56,208 bases of DNA from Alphaproteobacteria bacterium (GCA_030746295.1 JASLMY010000005.1:1-56208); one strand, 5' to 3'; positions 33,664 through 43,138 are shown, counted from the stretch's first letter. The notes: generated from the letters alone by a model not told the origin. A program made the numbers and translations.

Positions 33664-34925
33664 GCGAGCCCGGCTTCTGCCGCGATTGCCTGGCCGCCGT
33701 CGGCGCGGAACCCGGGCGCTGCCCGGCCTGCGGCTCGCCCCGCCTGCTGCGCCATCCCGAGCTCGCCACGCTGTCGATCGCACATCTCGATTGTGACGCC
33801 TTTTACGCCACGATCGAGAAACGCGACGCGCCCGCACTGCGGGACCGACCGGTGATCGTCGGCGGCGGCCGCCGCGGCGTCGTCAGCGCCGCCTGCTACA
33901 TCGCCAGGACTTTTGGCGTCCACTCGGCGATGCCGATGTTCAAGGCCCTGAAGGCTTGTCCGGACGCCGTCGTGATCCGACCCGACATGGCGAAATATGC
34001 CGCCGTCGGCCGTCAGGTGCGGGCGATCTTCAAGGCGGCGACTCCACTGGTGGAGCCCCTATCGCTAGACGAGGCCTTCCTGGACCTGACCGGCACCGAG
34101 GCCCTGCACCGGCGGAGCCCGGCCGAGACCCTGGCCCGGATCGCCGACGAGATCGAAAGCGAGATCGGCGTCACCGCCTCGATCGGTCTCAGCTACAACA
34201 AGTTCCTGGCCAAGGTCGCCTCGGATTTGGACAAGCCGCGCGGCTTTGCCGTGATCGGCCGAGCGGACGCCCTGGACTTCCTGGCCCGGCAGCCCGTCAG
34301 CGTCATCTGGGGTGCCGGCAAGGCCCTGCAGGCGAGGCTAGCGGCCGACGGCATCAGCCGAATCTCCCAGCTTCGCGAAATTCCCGAAGCCACCCTGGTG
34401 GCCCGCTACGGCGCCATGGGGCGGCGCATGGCCCGCTTCGCCTGGGGCGAGGACGACCGCAAGGTCGACGCCAACGCACCGGCCAAGAGCATCTCGGCGG
34501 AAACCACCTTCGAGATCGACATCGCCGATTTCGACCGCCTCGAGGCCAAGCTCTGGCGGCTGGCGGAAAAGGTCTCAGGCCGGCTGAAACGGGCCGAGCT
34601 GGCCGGCCGCACGGTCACCCTCAAGCTTCGGACCGACCGCTTCAAGATCCGCACCCGTAGCGTCACGCTGGCCAATCCGACGCAACTGGCCGACATCTTG
34701 CACCGCAACGCGGCGGCGCTACTGCGGCGCGAGACCGACGGCACGGCCTTCCGCTTGATCGGCGTCGGGGCCAGCGCCCTGGTCCCGGCCGAGACCGCCG
34801 ACCCGCTCGACCTCGCCGACCCGGAGGCAGGCCGGCGGGCCCAGACGGAGCGTGCTCTCGACGACGTGCGCGCCCGCTTCGGCGGCAACGCCATCACCAA
34901 GGGACGGGGCTTGCGCGATCGCTGA
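33660..34925 (+). CDS. dinB: DNA polymerase IV (Y family) with N-terminal zinc ribbon
   Basis: 421 aa translesion polymerase. An N-terminal extension with two CxxC pairs (CRDC at 7-10, CPAC near 21-24) precedes the palm; this zinc-ribbon form occurs in Alphaproteobacteria. Catalytic residues: AHLDCDAFYATIEK (first Asp) and PLSLDEAFLDLT (Asp-Glu). Two helix-hairpin-helix motifs (SVIWGAGKALQARL) and a little-finger domain follow. The protein ends GGNAITKGRGLRDR without an obvious beta-clamp motif, which I may not be recognising. It is the last gene of the DUF3572 run and is convergent with eipB. Confidence 0.94.
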   Translation: MSEPGFCRDCLAAVGAEPGRCPACGSPRLLRHPELATLSIAHLDCDAFYATIEKRDAPALRDRPVIVGGGRRGVVSAACYIARTFGVHSAMPMFKALKACPDAVVIRPDMAKYAAVGRQVRAIFKAATPLVEPLSLDEAFLDLTGTEALHRRSPAETLARIADEIESEIGVTASIGLSYNKFLAKVASDLDKPRGFAVIGRADALDFLARQPVSVIWGAGKALQARLAADGISRISQLREIPEATLVARYGAMGRRMARFAWGEDDRKVDANAPAKSISAETTFEIDIADFDRLEAKLWRLAEKVSGRLKRAELAGRTVTLKLRTDRFKIRTRSVTLANPTQLADILHRNAAALLRRETDGTAFRLIGVGASALVPAETADPLDLADPEAGRRAQTERALDDVRARFGGNAITKGRGLRDR

Positions 34926-34946
34926 TCGGCAGTGGGACGCGCGCCC

Positions 34947-35762
34947 TCAACAGTCGGGCTTCGGCAACGCCTCCAGCTGCGCCAGCGTGCCGGCGAGGGC
35001 GAAATCGCCGTAGTCGAGCGTCAGCTCGGTGAAGATCCCGTTCTGGTAGAGCCGAAAGCCGACTTCGAACTCGGGCGTTCCGGGCGCCTGATCGGGCTTG
35101 GGGTGAACGGGAAAGAAAGCCAGTTGGGCCGGCCAGGAACGCTGTCCGTGCAACAGCGCGTGGCCGCCGTTCTCGTCTTCCGTCGCCAGCGGACGCTCGG
35201 ACCCGATGACGGAGAAAGTGTCGTAGAGGCCGTCTTGACGCGAGCCGTCGAAGACCAGGATGCCGATGCTTCGCTTGCCCGATTCGGCGGCGCGGACCAG
35301 CAGGACCACCTGTTCGGTAGGAAAGACCGTGCCCCGGGGCAACGCCAGCTCGTGCGCCTCGGGTTTCGTGAAGGTCGCGCCGCCGGCCCCGCCGGACTTC
35401 TCCAGCGCTGCCTTGCCCTTGACCTCCTCGACCAGCTTGCCGTTGATCTCGTTTTTCGCCGAATAGCGAAAGGCGAGGCCGTCCAGGCTCTCCCACGAGG
35501 TGATCTGGAAATCGTTGATGACTCGTTGGCCGCGTGCGTCAGTCACTTCGGTCAGCATGCGCTGATTGACGATGTAGCCCTCGCAGTTCTCGGACCATTC
35601 CATGGCCAGGCGTCCCGACAGCCCGCTGATGCCACCGCCATCGCGGGATCGGCTGAGCGTCAGGTCGTAGACCGCGCGGTGCGATTGCAGCGCGAAACCG
35701 GCGGCCTCGGCGATACCGCAAAGAGCGAGACTCACTACTAGAACGACCGGCAACCGCCACAT
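34947..35762 (-). CDS. eipB: Cell envelope integrity protein EipB (DUF1849)
   Basis: 271 aa. A signal peptide (MWRLPVVLVVSLALCGIAEA) is followed by the DUF1849 domain: HRAVYDLTLSRSRDGGG, RLAMEWSENCEGYIVNQR, and a C-terminal beta-strand-rich part ending in two-cysteine spacing with Cys271 as last residue. In Brucella, EipB is a periplasmic beta-spiral protein needed for envelope integrity, with one disulfide between conserved cysteines; the cysteine in SENCEGY and the terminal one are the candidates here. It is convergent with dinB. Confidence 0.88.
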   Translation of the reverse strand: MWRLPVVLVVSLALCGIAEAAGFALQSHRAVYDLTLSRSRDGGGISGLSGRLAMEWSENCEGYIVNQRMLTEVTDARGQRVINDFQITSWESLDGLAFRYSAKNEINGKLVEEVKGKAALEKSGGAGGATFTKPEAHELALPRGTVFPTEQVVLLVRAAESGKRSIGILVFDGSRQDGLYDTFSVIGSERPLATEDENGGHALLHGQRSWPAQLAFFPVHPKPDQAPGTPEFEVGFRLYQNGIFTELTLDYGDFALAGTLAQLEALPKPDC

Positions 35763-36072
35763 GAAACCATTCCCCGGATCAGACTCCCCTCCGGCCTGGG
35801 CGAGGCCGGCGCAAGAGCAATCATAGCAAACAAAAGGTTAACGGTAACTTGGCCCGGATGCGAGATGGCGCGGAAGCAAAGCGGCGACCCGCCTCCCGGC
35901 ACGAATTTCTCCTACGGCAGTTCTTGCCCAAAGGCACCCTGGCGTCGACCCGGCCCCCGCGCCGCCAAGTGAGGAAATCACTGGCTTTCCGGGTGGTATG
36001 GTTCTTGCGAAGAAGATCCGGCGTCGGCCGCGGTCGGCCTATGGACCAGTCTGGAAAGAAGAGAGCAACAGC
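35763..36072. other. 310-bp intergenic region between divergent eipB and diguanylate cyclase genes
   Basis: Holds the start regions of both genes. A 7-bp hairpin CCGGCCT/AGGCCGG at 35791-35809 lies in the presumed eipB leader, and an AT-rich stretch at 35817-35848 includes TTAACGGTAAC. A possible 75-codon frame on the plus strand (35849-36076) is Arg-rich with no family resemblance and is not called. A GAAGAGAG ribosome binding site precedes the cyclase ATG. Confidence 0.6.
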
Positions 36073-36777
36073 ATGACGGATTCGGCCTATTTCGGCCTCG
36101 CGGAGGCCGGCACCCTCTCGGAAGTCACCACCAGCGAGGCCAAGGCGTCGCTCTCCCACTTCGTGAACCGATTCGCCAGGGCCGGTCTGGATCCTTGGGA
36201 CCTGGTCAACCAGGCGATGAGCGTGGCGGCCGAGGCGCAGCGCACGATCGCGCAGCAGCAGTCGCGGATCGCCCGCCTCGAAGACCTGCTGGTCAAGGAC
36301 GAGCTGACCGGGCTCTTGAACCGCCGCGGCCTGGAGGATGCGTTCACCAAGGCGCTCGATCTCGCCAACCGGCACGGCGAGGGCGGTGTGCTCGCCTATA
36401 TCGACCTCGACGACTTCAAGGAGATCAACGACACCTTCGGCCATGGTGCGGGCGATCTCGTGTTGAAACGAGTTAGTCGGATCCTGTCGGAAAGCGTGCG
36501 CGCCAGCGACGTGGTCGCCCGTCACGGCGGCGACGAGTTCGCGGTCCTGATGGTCCGCGCCGACCACCACGAGGCCATGGGCCGGGCGCAAGCGTTCGAC
36601 GATGTTCTGAACCAAGCCACGGTCAGCGTCGACAAGAAAATGATCCAGATCCGGGCCAGTCTGGGCACCGCCATCTTCTCCCCCGGCGACCACCAGGCGG
36701 AGATCCTGCGTCGGGCAGACGAGGAGATGTACCGCAACAAGCGCAGCCGCGCCTCCGGCCTCGGGCTCTTGAACTAG
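36073..36777 (+). CDS. Diguanylate cyclase (GGDEF domain) with intact allosteric site
   Basis: 234 aa. A helical N-terminal region of about 70 residues, partly coiled-coil (AQRTIAQQQSRIARLED), precedes a complete GGDEF domain: DELTGLLNRRG at 76-86, YIDLDDFKEIND, GGDEF at 152-156, and an RxxD inhibitory site (Arg143, Asp146) exactly five residues before it. Expected to make cyclic di-GMP from two GTP, under product inhibition. No transmembrane or receiver domain, so the input is unclear. PleD, normally next to divK, is missing from that locus, but this protein is not PleD because it has no receiver domains. Confidence 0.9.
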   Translation: MTDSAYFGLAEAGTLSEVTTSEAKASLSHFVNRFARAGLDPWDLVNQAMSVAAEAQRTIAQQQSRIARLEDLLVKDELTGLLNRRGLEDAFTKALDLANRHGEGGVLAYIDLDDFKEINDTFGHGAGDLVLKRVSRILSESVRASDVVARHGGDEFAVLMVRADHHEAMGRAQAFDDVLNQATVSVDKKMIQIRASLGTAIFSPGDHQAEILRRADEEMYRNKRSRASGLGLLN

Positions 36778-36800
36778 GCACCAGGGCCGAGGATTGCGAC

Positions 36801-37826
36801 TCAGCCCGCCCCCGCCGGCTGTTGCTGGGTGATGCGGTGAATGCCGCCGCCTCCGGCGGCGATCTCCAAGGCCGGCACCTGCACGACGCGGCGGTCGGGA
36901 AAGGCGTCGGCGACGCGAGCCATCGCCACCTCGTCAATGGGATCGCCGAAGCTGGGCATGACGACGGCGCCGTTGGCGATATAGAAGCTGAGATAGGATA
37001 GCGGCAGCCGGCCCGCGGCGCCGTTCCTGGGCGCCGGCAGCGGCAACTCGATCACCTCCAGCATTCGGCCGAGACCGTCGCGCGCCTCGCGGATCGTCTC
37101 CAGGTTCTCCCGCAAGGGGGCCGCGTTGGGATCGGCCGGGTCGGAGGCGACGGCGCACATCACGCGGCCGGGCGCCACGAAGCGGGCGACGTTGTCGACA
37201 TGACCGTCGGTGCCGTCGTCCACGAGGCCGTGCGGCAACCAGATGATCTTCCTGACACCGAGATAGAGGGCCAGCCGTTCCTCGATCTGACGGCGGTCGA
37301 GGGTCGGGTTGCGGTTGGCGTTCAAGAGACAAGACTCGGTCGCCAACAGCGAGCCCTGGCCATCGACATGGACGGCCCCCCCTTCCAGCACCATCGGTGC
37401 CTCGTAGCGGCCGGCGTCGAGGCGTTCCAACAGATCGGTGGCGAGACGGGCGTCGCGGTCGTGCGGATGGCTGCGGTTGCCGCATCCGTTAAAGCGCCAG
37501 CTCGCCCCGGCGATCCGGTCGCCAGGGCCCTTGAGGAAGATCGGGCCGTTGTCGCGGGTCCAGGAATCGTCGATCTCGGCCGGCAGTATCTCGACCTTGC
37601 GGGCCAACTGCAGGGTCGCCATCGGGACCAGGGCCGGCGGCGTCAACATGGTCACGGGCTCGAACGCCGAGATCGTCCGCGCGACCTCGGCGAAGGCCCG
37701 GCAGGCGGCCTCGAACTGCTGGCCCCAAAGCTCCAGGCGACATGGCCAGGCCATCCAGCAACGCCGGTGCGGCGCCCACTCCGCCGGCATGGCGTAGCCG
37801 TCCATGGCGGGAGTCGAATCGGTCAC
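36801..37826 (-). CDS. aguA: Agmatine deiminase homologue lacking the catalytic cysteine
   Basis: 341 aa from GTG 37826 (ATG at 37805 and 37790 are alternatives). Porphyromonas-type peptidylarginine deiminase fold: MPAEWAPHRRCWMAWP, RDNGPIF, VLEGGAVHVDG, DDGTDGHVDNVARF and SFYIANGAVVMPSFGDP are all in order. In the family the nucleophile is Cys in a GGG-x-IHCITQQQP segment; here it reads IHRITQQQP, with Arg331 encoded by CGC instead of TGC, a one-base difference (window base 36836). All other active-site motifs are intact. The protein should be unable to convert agmatine to N-carbamoylputrescine by the known mechanism. Confidence 0.88.
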   Translation of the reverse strand: MTDSTPAMDGYAMPAEWAPHRRCWMAWPCRLELWGQQFEAACRAFAEVARTISAFEPVTMLTPPALVPMATLQLARKVEILPAEIDDSWTRDNGPIFLKGPGDRIAGASWRFNGCGNRSHPHDRDARLATDLLERLDAGRYEAPMVLEGGAVHVDGQGSLLATESCLLNANRNPTLDRRQIEERLALYLGVRKIIWLPHGLVDDGTDGHVDNVARFVAPGRVMCAVASDPADPNAAPLRENLETIREARDGLGRMLEVIELPLPAPRNGAAGRLPLSYLSFYIANGAVVMPSFGDPIDEVAMARVADAFPDRRVVQVPALEIAAGGGGIHRITQQQPAGAG

Positions 37827-38048
37827 GCTACGCTCTCTCGCCCCCTCGGTATCAACCCTCGGTGCCCCTCGCGAGTGGGCCAGCATAGGCGATCCGAGTA
37901 TGCCGCGCGAGCAACGCTGCCGGCGTCGTCGAATATCCTTTTGCGAGGCGGCGTCACTCGTGCGTATGATCGAAGCGTCGGCACCTTGCCGACGCGCCAC
38001 GCCCAACGACTACGACCACGACAGCAAGCGAAGGAGGGTAGGTCCGCC

Positions 38049-38516
38049 ATGGCCGGAAAGATCGACGCACGTCTCGAGGAACTGGGTATCTCGCTGCCGG
38101 CCGCACCGGCGCCCGCCGCCAACTATCTGCCCTACACGGTCGGTGGCAACACGGTCTACATCGCCGGCCAGGTGCCCTTCGTCGACGGCGCGCTCAAGCA
38201 CAAGGGTCGGGTCGGCGAGACCTACACCGTCGAAGAGGCACGAGAGGTGGCGCGGATTTGTGCCCTCAACATCCTGGCGCAGCTCAAGGCGGCCTGCGAG
38301 GGCGACCTCGACCGCGTCGTCCGCTGCCTGAAGCTGGGCGGCTTCGTCGCCTGCGCCGAGGGTTTCGGCGAGATGCCGGAAGTGGTCAACGGGGCCTCGG
38401 ACCTAATGGTCGAGGTCTTCGGCGAGGCCGGGCGGCACGCCCGCTTCGCGGTCGGTACCAACGCCCTGCCGCGCGGCGTGCCGGTCGAGGTGGACGCCAT
38501 ATTCGAGATCTCGTGA
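38049..38516 (+). CDS. RidA/YjgF-family protein
   Basis: 155 aa, the YjgF-like subgroup of RidA proteins (endoribonuclease L-PSP superfamily); N terminus LEELGISLPAAPAPAANYLP and IAGQVPFVDG, C terminus HARFAVGTNALPRGVPVEVDAIFEI with the conserved Arg and Glu positions. RidA proteins hydrolyse reactive enamine/imine intermediates from PLP enzymes. The start has AAGGAGGG upstream. Its stop overlaps the next GTG by four bases (GTGA), so it is coupled to the phosphodiesterase gene. This RidA-GDPD-acyltransferase order is common in Alphaproteobacteria. Confidence 0.9.
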   Translation: MAGKIDARLEELGISLPAAPAPAANYLPYTVGGNTVYIAGQVPFVDGALKHKGRVGETYTVEEAREVARICALNILAQLKAACEGDLDRVVRCLKLGGFVACAEGFGEMPEVVNGASDLMVEVFGEAGRHARFAVGTNALPRGVPVEVDAIFEIS

Positions 38517-39250
38517 CGCCGCCGGCTTGGCTCAGCCGGCAGCCGATCGCGCATCGCGGCCTGCACGACGGCGACGCCGGCGTTCCGGAGAACTCGCGGG
38601 CCGCCTTCGAGGCGGCGATTGCGGCCGGCTATGCGATAGAGCTCGATCTGCAACGCTCGGCCGACGGCGCCGCCATGGTGTTTCACGACGGCGACCTCGA
38701 CCGCATGACCGAGGAGAGCGGCCCGGTCACCGCCCGCGCTGCGGCCGAGCTCGGCCGCATTCGCTTGAGCGGCAGCACGGAAACCATCCCGACGCTGGCC
38801 CAAGTGCTGGACGACGTCGCCGGGCGCGCGCCCATCCTGGTCGAGATCAAGAGCTGGCACCGTCCGGTCGGCGGCCTCGAAGCGGCGGCGCTCAGCCACT
38901 TGCAGGACTATGACGGCGCCGTCGCGGTGCAGTCCTTCGATCCGGCGAGCCTGGCCTGGTTCCGCCACCATGCCCCCGGTATCCGGCGCGGCCAGATCGG
39001 CCACCGCTACCGGCACTTGCGCCACGGGCGCTCCGCCTGGCAGCGGTTCTTGTTGCGCAATCTGCTTCTCTCGGGCCAATCGCGGCCCCATTTCATCGCC
39101 TACGACATCGACGACCTGCCCCACCCGGCTCCGGCCCTGGCGCGGCGCCTGGGCCTGCCGCTGCTGGCCTGGACGGTGCGTTCCGAGGCGGCCTGGGAGA
39201 AGGCGCGCGGTCTTGCCGACAACGTCATATTCGAGCAGATTCGGCCCTGA
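38513..39250 (+). CDS. Glycerophosphodiester phosphodiesterase family protein
   Basis: 245 aa. AHRGLHDGDAGVPENSRAAF near the N terminus, ELDLQRSADGAAMVFHDGDLDR (metal ligands Glu, Asp and the second catalytic His), and VEIKSW are the GDPD signatures. It cleaves glycerophosphodiesters to glycerol-3-phosphate and an alcohol. Starts at GTG 38513, coupled to RidA. No signal peptide, so it is cytoplasmic. An amphipathic Arg-rich stretch (HRYRHLRHGRSAWQRF) may touch membranes. Confidence 0.9.
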   Translation: MTPPAWLSRQPIAHRGLHDGDAGVPENSRAAFEAAIAAGYAIELDLQRSADGAAMVFHDGDLDRMTEESGPVTARAAAELGRIRLSGSTETIPTLAQVLDDVAGRAPILVEIKSWHRPVGGLEAAALSHLQDYDGAVAVQSFDPASLAWFRHHAPGIRRGQIGHRYRHLRHGRSAWQRFLLRNLLLSGQSRPHFIAYDIDDLPHPAPALARRLGLPLLAWTVRSEAAWEKARGLADNVIFEQIRP

Positions 39251-39284
39251 GGGACCGGCTGGAGCAAGGATGCATCAGTAATTC

Positions 39285-40466
39285 ATGGGTGACTTCGAGC
39301 CCGATACGGTGACGGTCCGGATCGCCGGCGGCATGGCGGAGATTCCGGCCGCCGACTGGGACGCCTGCGCCGGCACCGACAATCCCTTCCTGCGCCACGC
39401 CTTCCTGGAAGCATTGGAGGAGAGCGGCTGCGTCCGGCCCGAGACCGGCTGGGCCCCCTACCACGTCGTCATCGAGGACGAGGACGGCCGCCTCCAGGGC
39501 GGTGCCCCGCTCTACCTCAAAGGCCATTCCAGGGGCGAGTTCATCTTCGATTACGGCTGGGCCGACGCCTACGAAAGGGCCGGCGGTCAATACTACCCGA
39601 AGCTCCTGTCGGCGGTCCCCTTCACCCCCGTCACCGGGCCCAGGCTGCTGTCGCGCCCCGGGCTCGACCGGACCGAGATGATCGACAAGCTGGCCTCGGG
39701 CTGCATCGCGGTGGCGCGCCAGCTCGAGGTCTCGTCGCTGCACATCAACTTTCCCACCGAGACGGAGTGGCGCCGGCTCGGCGCGCTCGGCCTGTTGCAG
39801 CGGACCGACCAGCAGTTCCACTGGCTGAACGAGGGCTACGACTGCTTCGACGATTTCCTGGGCGCGCTGACCTCGCGCAAGCGCAAGACGATCCGCAAGG
39901 AGCGGCGCGGCGCCCAAGAGAGCGGCATCGAGATCGAGGTGATCGGCGGCGACCGGCTGACGGAGGCACACTGGGACGCCTTCTACGGCTTCTATCAGGA
40001 CACCGGCAGCCGCAAATGGGGCCGCCCCTACCTCAACCGCCAGTTCTTCAGCCTGATCGGCGAGCGGATGGCGAACGAGATCGCCCTCGTCATGTGCAGC
40101 CGAGACGGCCGCTGGATCGCCGGCGCCCTCAATTTCGTCGGCAGCGAGACGCTTTTCGGGCGCTACTGGGGCTGCATCGAGGACCACCGCTTCCTGCACT
40201 TCGAGGCTTGCTATTATCAGGCCATCGACTACGCCATCCGCCACGGCCTGAAATGCGTCGAGGCCGGCGCGCAGGGGCCGCACAAACTGGCGCGCGGCTA
40301 TCTGCCGACCCATATCTACAGCGCTCACTGGATCAGCGAGCGACGCTTCCGCGACGCGGTCGAGGACTACCTCCAGCACGAGCGCCGCGAGGTCGACCGG
40401 GACATCGCCCACCTGGCCGAGTACGCTCCCTTCAAGAACGATCAGGGGACGGCCGAGAACGAGTAG
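39285..40466 (+). CDS. DUF482/GNAT-type acyltransferase (FemAB-like)
   Basis: 393 aa. The family signature segments are NPFLRHAFLEALEESG near residues 33-48, FFNY-like DYGWADAYERAG, HINFPTETEW, QFHWLNEGYDCFDDFL, and the C-terminal half with GALNFVGSETLFGRYWG. DUF482 proteins resemble FemAB and GNAT folds and are usually annotated as peptidoglycan-recognition or N-acyltransferase proteins; the reaction is not known. It follows the phosphodiesterase by 34 bp. An intergenic hairpin repeat (copy B) follows it. Confidence 0.85.
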   Translation: MGDFEPDTVTVRIAGGMAEIPAADWDACAGTDNPFLRHAFLEALEESGCVRPETGWAPYHVVIEDEDGRLQGGAPLYLKGHSRGEFIFDYGWADAYERAGGQYYPKLLSAVPFTPVTGPRLLSRPGLDRTEMIDKLASGCIAVARQLEVSSLHINFPTETEWRRLGALGLLQRTDQQFHWLNEGYDCFDDFLGALTSRKRKTIRKERRGAQESGIEIEVIGGDRLTEAHWDAFYGFYQDTGSRKWGRPYLNRQFFSLIGERMANEIALVMCSRDGRWIAGALNFVGSETLFGRYWGCIEDHRFLHFEACYYQAIDYAIRHGLKCVEAGAQGPHKLARGYLPTHIYSAHWISERRFRDAVEDYLQHERREVDRDIAHLAEYAPFKNDQGTAENE

Positions 40467-40521
40467 GCGCCGCCGGATTGCGCTATAATGCCGATGCGGT
40501 ATGGAGCCGACGGCACCTCGG

Positions 40522-40651
40522 CGTCATTGCGAGCGAACGTAGAGAGCGCGGCAATCCAGGGAACCTCCATGGCGTGCTTGGTTTTCGCGGCGCGTCACGC
40601 GGCCCCTGGATCGCCACGGGGCTACGCCCCTGGCGAAGATGTCCGCAGGCG
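40522..40651. repeat. Intergenic hairpin repeat, copy B
   Basis: Left arm CGTCATTGCGAGCG (40522-40535), then GCGGCAATCCAGG, a central loop of about 45 bases, and CCTGGATCGCC at 40605-40615. The outer right arm has decayed. Same family as copies at 338-421 and 43624-43740. It fills the spacer between the DUF482 gene and the ftsH-like gene. Confidence 0.8.
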
Positions 40652-40727
40652 CCGAGAGATCGGTTCATAGACCCATTGGATTGAGCGTCCGAGCGATACC
40701 ACGAACTCGAGCGGCACCGAGGCAGCG

Positions 40728-42572
40728 ATGGACAAGAAGCAGCATCTTCACTTCTGGTATTTCGTCCTGGCACTCTTTGGCGTCCTGCTGCTGCAGCAGT
40801 TGCTGACCACCGGTCAGCAGGTCGAGCGGCTGGAATACAGCGAGTTCCAGGCGCTGGTGAAGCAAGGCGAGGTCGAGCGCGTCGTCATCACCGAGACCCA
40901 AGTCCGCGGCACCCTGAAGGCGCCGCTGCCGAGCGGCAAGAGCGCCTTCGTGACCACCCGCGTCGCGCCCGAGGTGGCGCAGGAACTCGACAAATATGGC
41001 GTCAGCTATACCGGCGGCACCGAGAAGACGTTGCTGCGTGAGATCCTCTCTTGGATCTTCCCGGTGCTGCTCTTCGTCGCCATCTGGATGTTCATCATTC
41101 GCCGCGCCGCCGACCGCTTCGGCCCCGGCGGCATGCTCTCGATCGGCAAGAGCAAGGCCAAGGTCCTGGTCGAGAAGTCGACCGGTGTCACCTTCGAGGA
41201 CGTCGCCGGCGTCGACGAGGCCAAGGAGGAGCTGGAAGAGATCGTCGCCTTCCTGAAGGATCCCGGTACCTACGGCCGGCTCGGCGCCAGAATGCCCAAG
41301 GGCGTCCTGCTGGTCGGCCCGCCCGGCACCGGCAAGACGCTCCTGGCTCGCGCCGTCGCCGGCGAGGCGGCGGTGCCCTTCTTCCAGATGAGCGGCTCGG
41401 AGTTCGTCGAGATGTTCGTCGGCGTCGGCGCCGCCCGGGTCCGCGACCTCTTCGAGCAGGCCCGCAAGAGCGCACCTTGCATCATCTTCATCGACGAGTT
41501 GGACGCGCTCGGCCGGGCCCGCGGCCTGTCGCCGCTCGGCGGTGGCCATGACGAGAAGGAGCAGACTTTGAACCAGCTCCTCTCCGAGCTCGACGGCTTC
41601 GACCCCTCCACCGGCGTCGTCCTGTTGGCGGCCACCAACCGGCCGGAGATCCTGGACCCGGCGCTTCTGAGGGCCGGCCGCTTCGACCGCCAGGTCCTGG
41701 TCGACCGGCCCGACAAGGGCGGCCGGCTCGCCATCCTCAAGGTCCACGGGCGCAAGATCGAGCTCGACCAGGACGTCTCCATCGAGCAGGTGGCGGCGCT
41801 GACGCCGGGCTTCACCGGCGCCGACCTCGCCAACCTCGTGAACGAGGCGGCGACCCTGGCGACGCGGCGCGGCGGTCAGCGGGTCACCCTCGACGACTTC
41901 ACCCGGGCGATCGAGCGCATCGTCGCCGGCCTGGAAAAGAAGAGCCGGATCCTGAACGAGTTGGAGCGCCGCGTCGTCGCCCACCACGAGATGGGCCACG
42001 CGCTCGTGGCCCTGGCGCTGCCGGGCACCGACCCGGTGCACAAGGTCTCGATCATCCCGCGCGGCGTCGGGGCGCTGGGCTACACGCTGCAACGGCCGAC
42101 CGAGGACCGCTTCCTGATGACCCGAGGAGAGCTGGTGGACAAGATGGCCGTGCTCTTGGGCGGCCGGGCGGCAGAGGACCTGATCTTCGACGAGCTGTCG
42201 ACCGGGGCCGCCGATGACCTCTCCAAGGCGACCGACATCGCCCGCGGCATGGTAACCCGTTACGGCATGGTCGAGGGCTTGGGCCAGGTCACCTACGAGA
42301 CCGACCCCGCCCCCTTCCTGCAGCCCCAGGGCGGCGTGCCGCAATTCGGCGAGGTGCGCCGCTACAGCGAGGAGACGGCGCGCGAGATCGACTGCGCCGT
42401 GCGCAAGCTGGTCGACGCCGCGTACACGCGGGCACGGGCGCTCTTGGAATCGAACCGCGAGGTCCTGAAACGCTCGGCCGGAGCGCTTTTGGAGCGCGAG
42501 ACCCTGACCGAGGAGGATCTCGGCGCCTTCGCCGCCGAGCTGCACGGCGAGCAGCCGCACGCGGCGGAATGA
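40728..42572 (+). CDS. ftsH: FtsH-family ATP-dependent zinc metalloprotease (probable additional paralogue)
   Basis: 614 aa. Two membrane segments (residues 9-26 and about 108-124) flank a periplasmic domain; then the AAA domain with Walker A GPPGTGKT, Walker [11 protein letters not shown], the [10 protein letters not shown] pore loop, and [22 protein letters not shown]; the M41 protease domain has HEMGH as zinc site and [11 protein letters not shown] supplying the third ligand. It is somewhat shorter than housekeeping FtsH and its position, between a DUF482 gene and HIT, is not the usual ftsH locus (tilS-ftsH-folP), so I take it as a second copy. Hairpin repeats bracket the cassette. Confidence 0.9.
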   Translation: MDKKQHLHFWYFVLALFGVLLLQQLLTTGQQVERLEYSEFQALVKQGEVERVVITETQVRGTLKAPLPSGKSAFVTTRVAPEVAQELDKYGVSYTGGTEKTLLREILSWIFPVLLFVAIWMFIIRRAADRFGPGGMLSIGKSKAKVLVEKSTGVTFEDVAGVDEAKEELEEIVAFLKDPGTYGRLGARMPKGVLLVGPPGTGKTLLARAVAGEAAVPFFQMSGSEFVEMFVGVGAARVRDLFEQARKSAPCIIFIDELDALGRARGLSPLGGGHDEKEQTLNQLLSELDGFDPSTGVVLLAATNRPEILDPALLRAGRFDRQVLVDRPDKGGRLAILKVHGRKIELDQDVSIEQVAALTPGFTGADLANLVNEAATLATRRGGQRVTLDDFTRAIERIVAGLEKKSRILNELERRVVAHHEMGHALVALALPGTDPVHKVSIIPRGVGALGYTLQRPTEDRFLMTRGELVDKMAVLLGGRAAEDLIFDELSTGAADDLSKATDIARGMVTRYGMVEGLGQVTYETDPAPFLQPQGGVPQFGEVRRYSEETAREIDCAVRKLVDAAYTRARALLESNREVLKRSAGALLERETLTEEDLGAFAAELHGEQPHAAE

Positions 42573-42585
42573 CGGGAGGTTCGGG

Positions 42586-42999
42586 CTAGCGCTTGAGCCG
42601 GGCGCCGCAGCGCCGGCAGAGGCCCGCTGCGGTGATACCGCGCAGCGTCGCCGTGGTGTCGCAGGCCGGGCAACGCAGATGCTCGATCAGGGCTGAGAAG
42701 GGCACCAAGGTCGCCAACGCCACGGCGGTCAACGGCAAGCCTAGGCCGAAGAGGGCGATCGCCGCCGCCATCCAGCCGCCCCAGCTCCATTTTCGGTAGC
42801 GGCGCGAGCGGCGTTGATACTCGGCCATCGCCTTCAACTCGGCGAGCGTCGTCGGCGTCCGCCGCTGCCATTGCCGGCGAACGGGCGCGGGCTGGCGAAG
42901 CTGGCGTTGGCGGGCCGCCCAGGCCAGCGCCGTCGCCACCAGCATCGGGGCGACGAACAACCCGCCGAAGACGAGAACGAGCAACGCATTCTGGCTCAT
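42586..42999 (-). CDS. Small membrane protein with C-terminal zinc ribbon
   Basis: 137 aa. An N-terminal hydrophobic segment (LLVLVFGGLFVAPMLVATALAW), a basic linker, two more hydrophobic segments (about residues 76-100), and a C-terminal ribbon with CPAC and CRRC pairs. I do not recognise a family. It is convergent with the ftsH-like gene and ends 13 bp from it. The strand and lack of neighbours give no functional hint beyond an association with the FtsH cassette. Confidence 0.65.
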   Translation of the reverse strand: MSQNALLVLVFGGLFVAPMLVATALAWAARQRQLRQPAPVRRQWQRRTPTTLAELKAMAEYQRRSRRYRKWSWGGWMAAAIALFGLGLPLTAVALATLVPFSALIEHLRCPACDTTATLRGITAAGLCRRCGARLKR

Positions 43000-43138
43000 G
43001 GGAACCTCGCTGCCGCCATCCTAGGTCCGGGCAGACGACGAAGGAAGCGGAATTGCGACGCTGGCGCGGACAGGTCCCGATATCCTAGGCTTCGAACAGG
43101 CTGGCGCGTTCGCCGCCCGGGAAGTCAAGGAGATGACG

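Noticed and set aside
35849..36076. 75-codon plus-strand ORF between eipB and the diguanylate cyclase
   Set aside because: Arg-rich, no family resemblance, no ribosome binding site, and it runs into the cyclase start.
36073..36777. Diguanylate cyclase as PleD
   Set aside because: It has no receiver domain, whereas PleD has two before the GGDEF domain.
40665..42560. 631-codon frame antisense to the ftsH-like gene
   Set aside because: Shadow frame; all AAA and protease motifs are on the plus strand.
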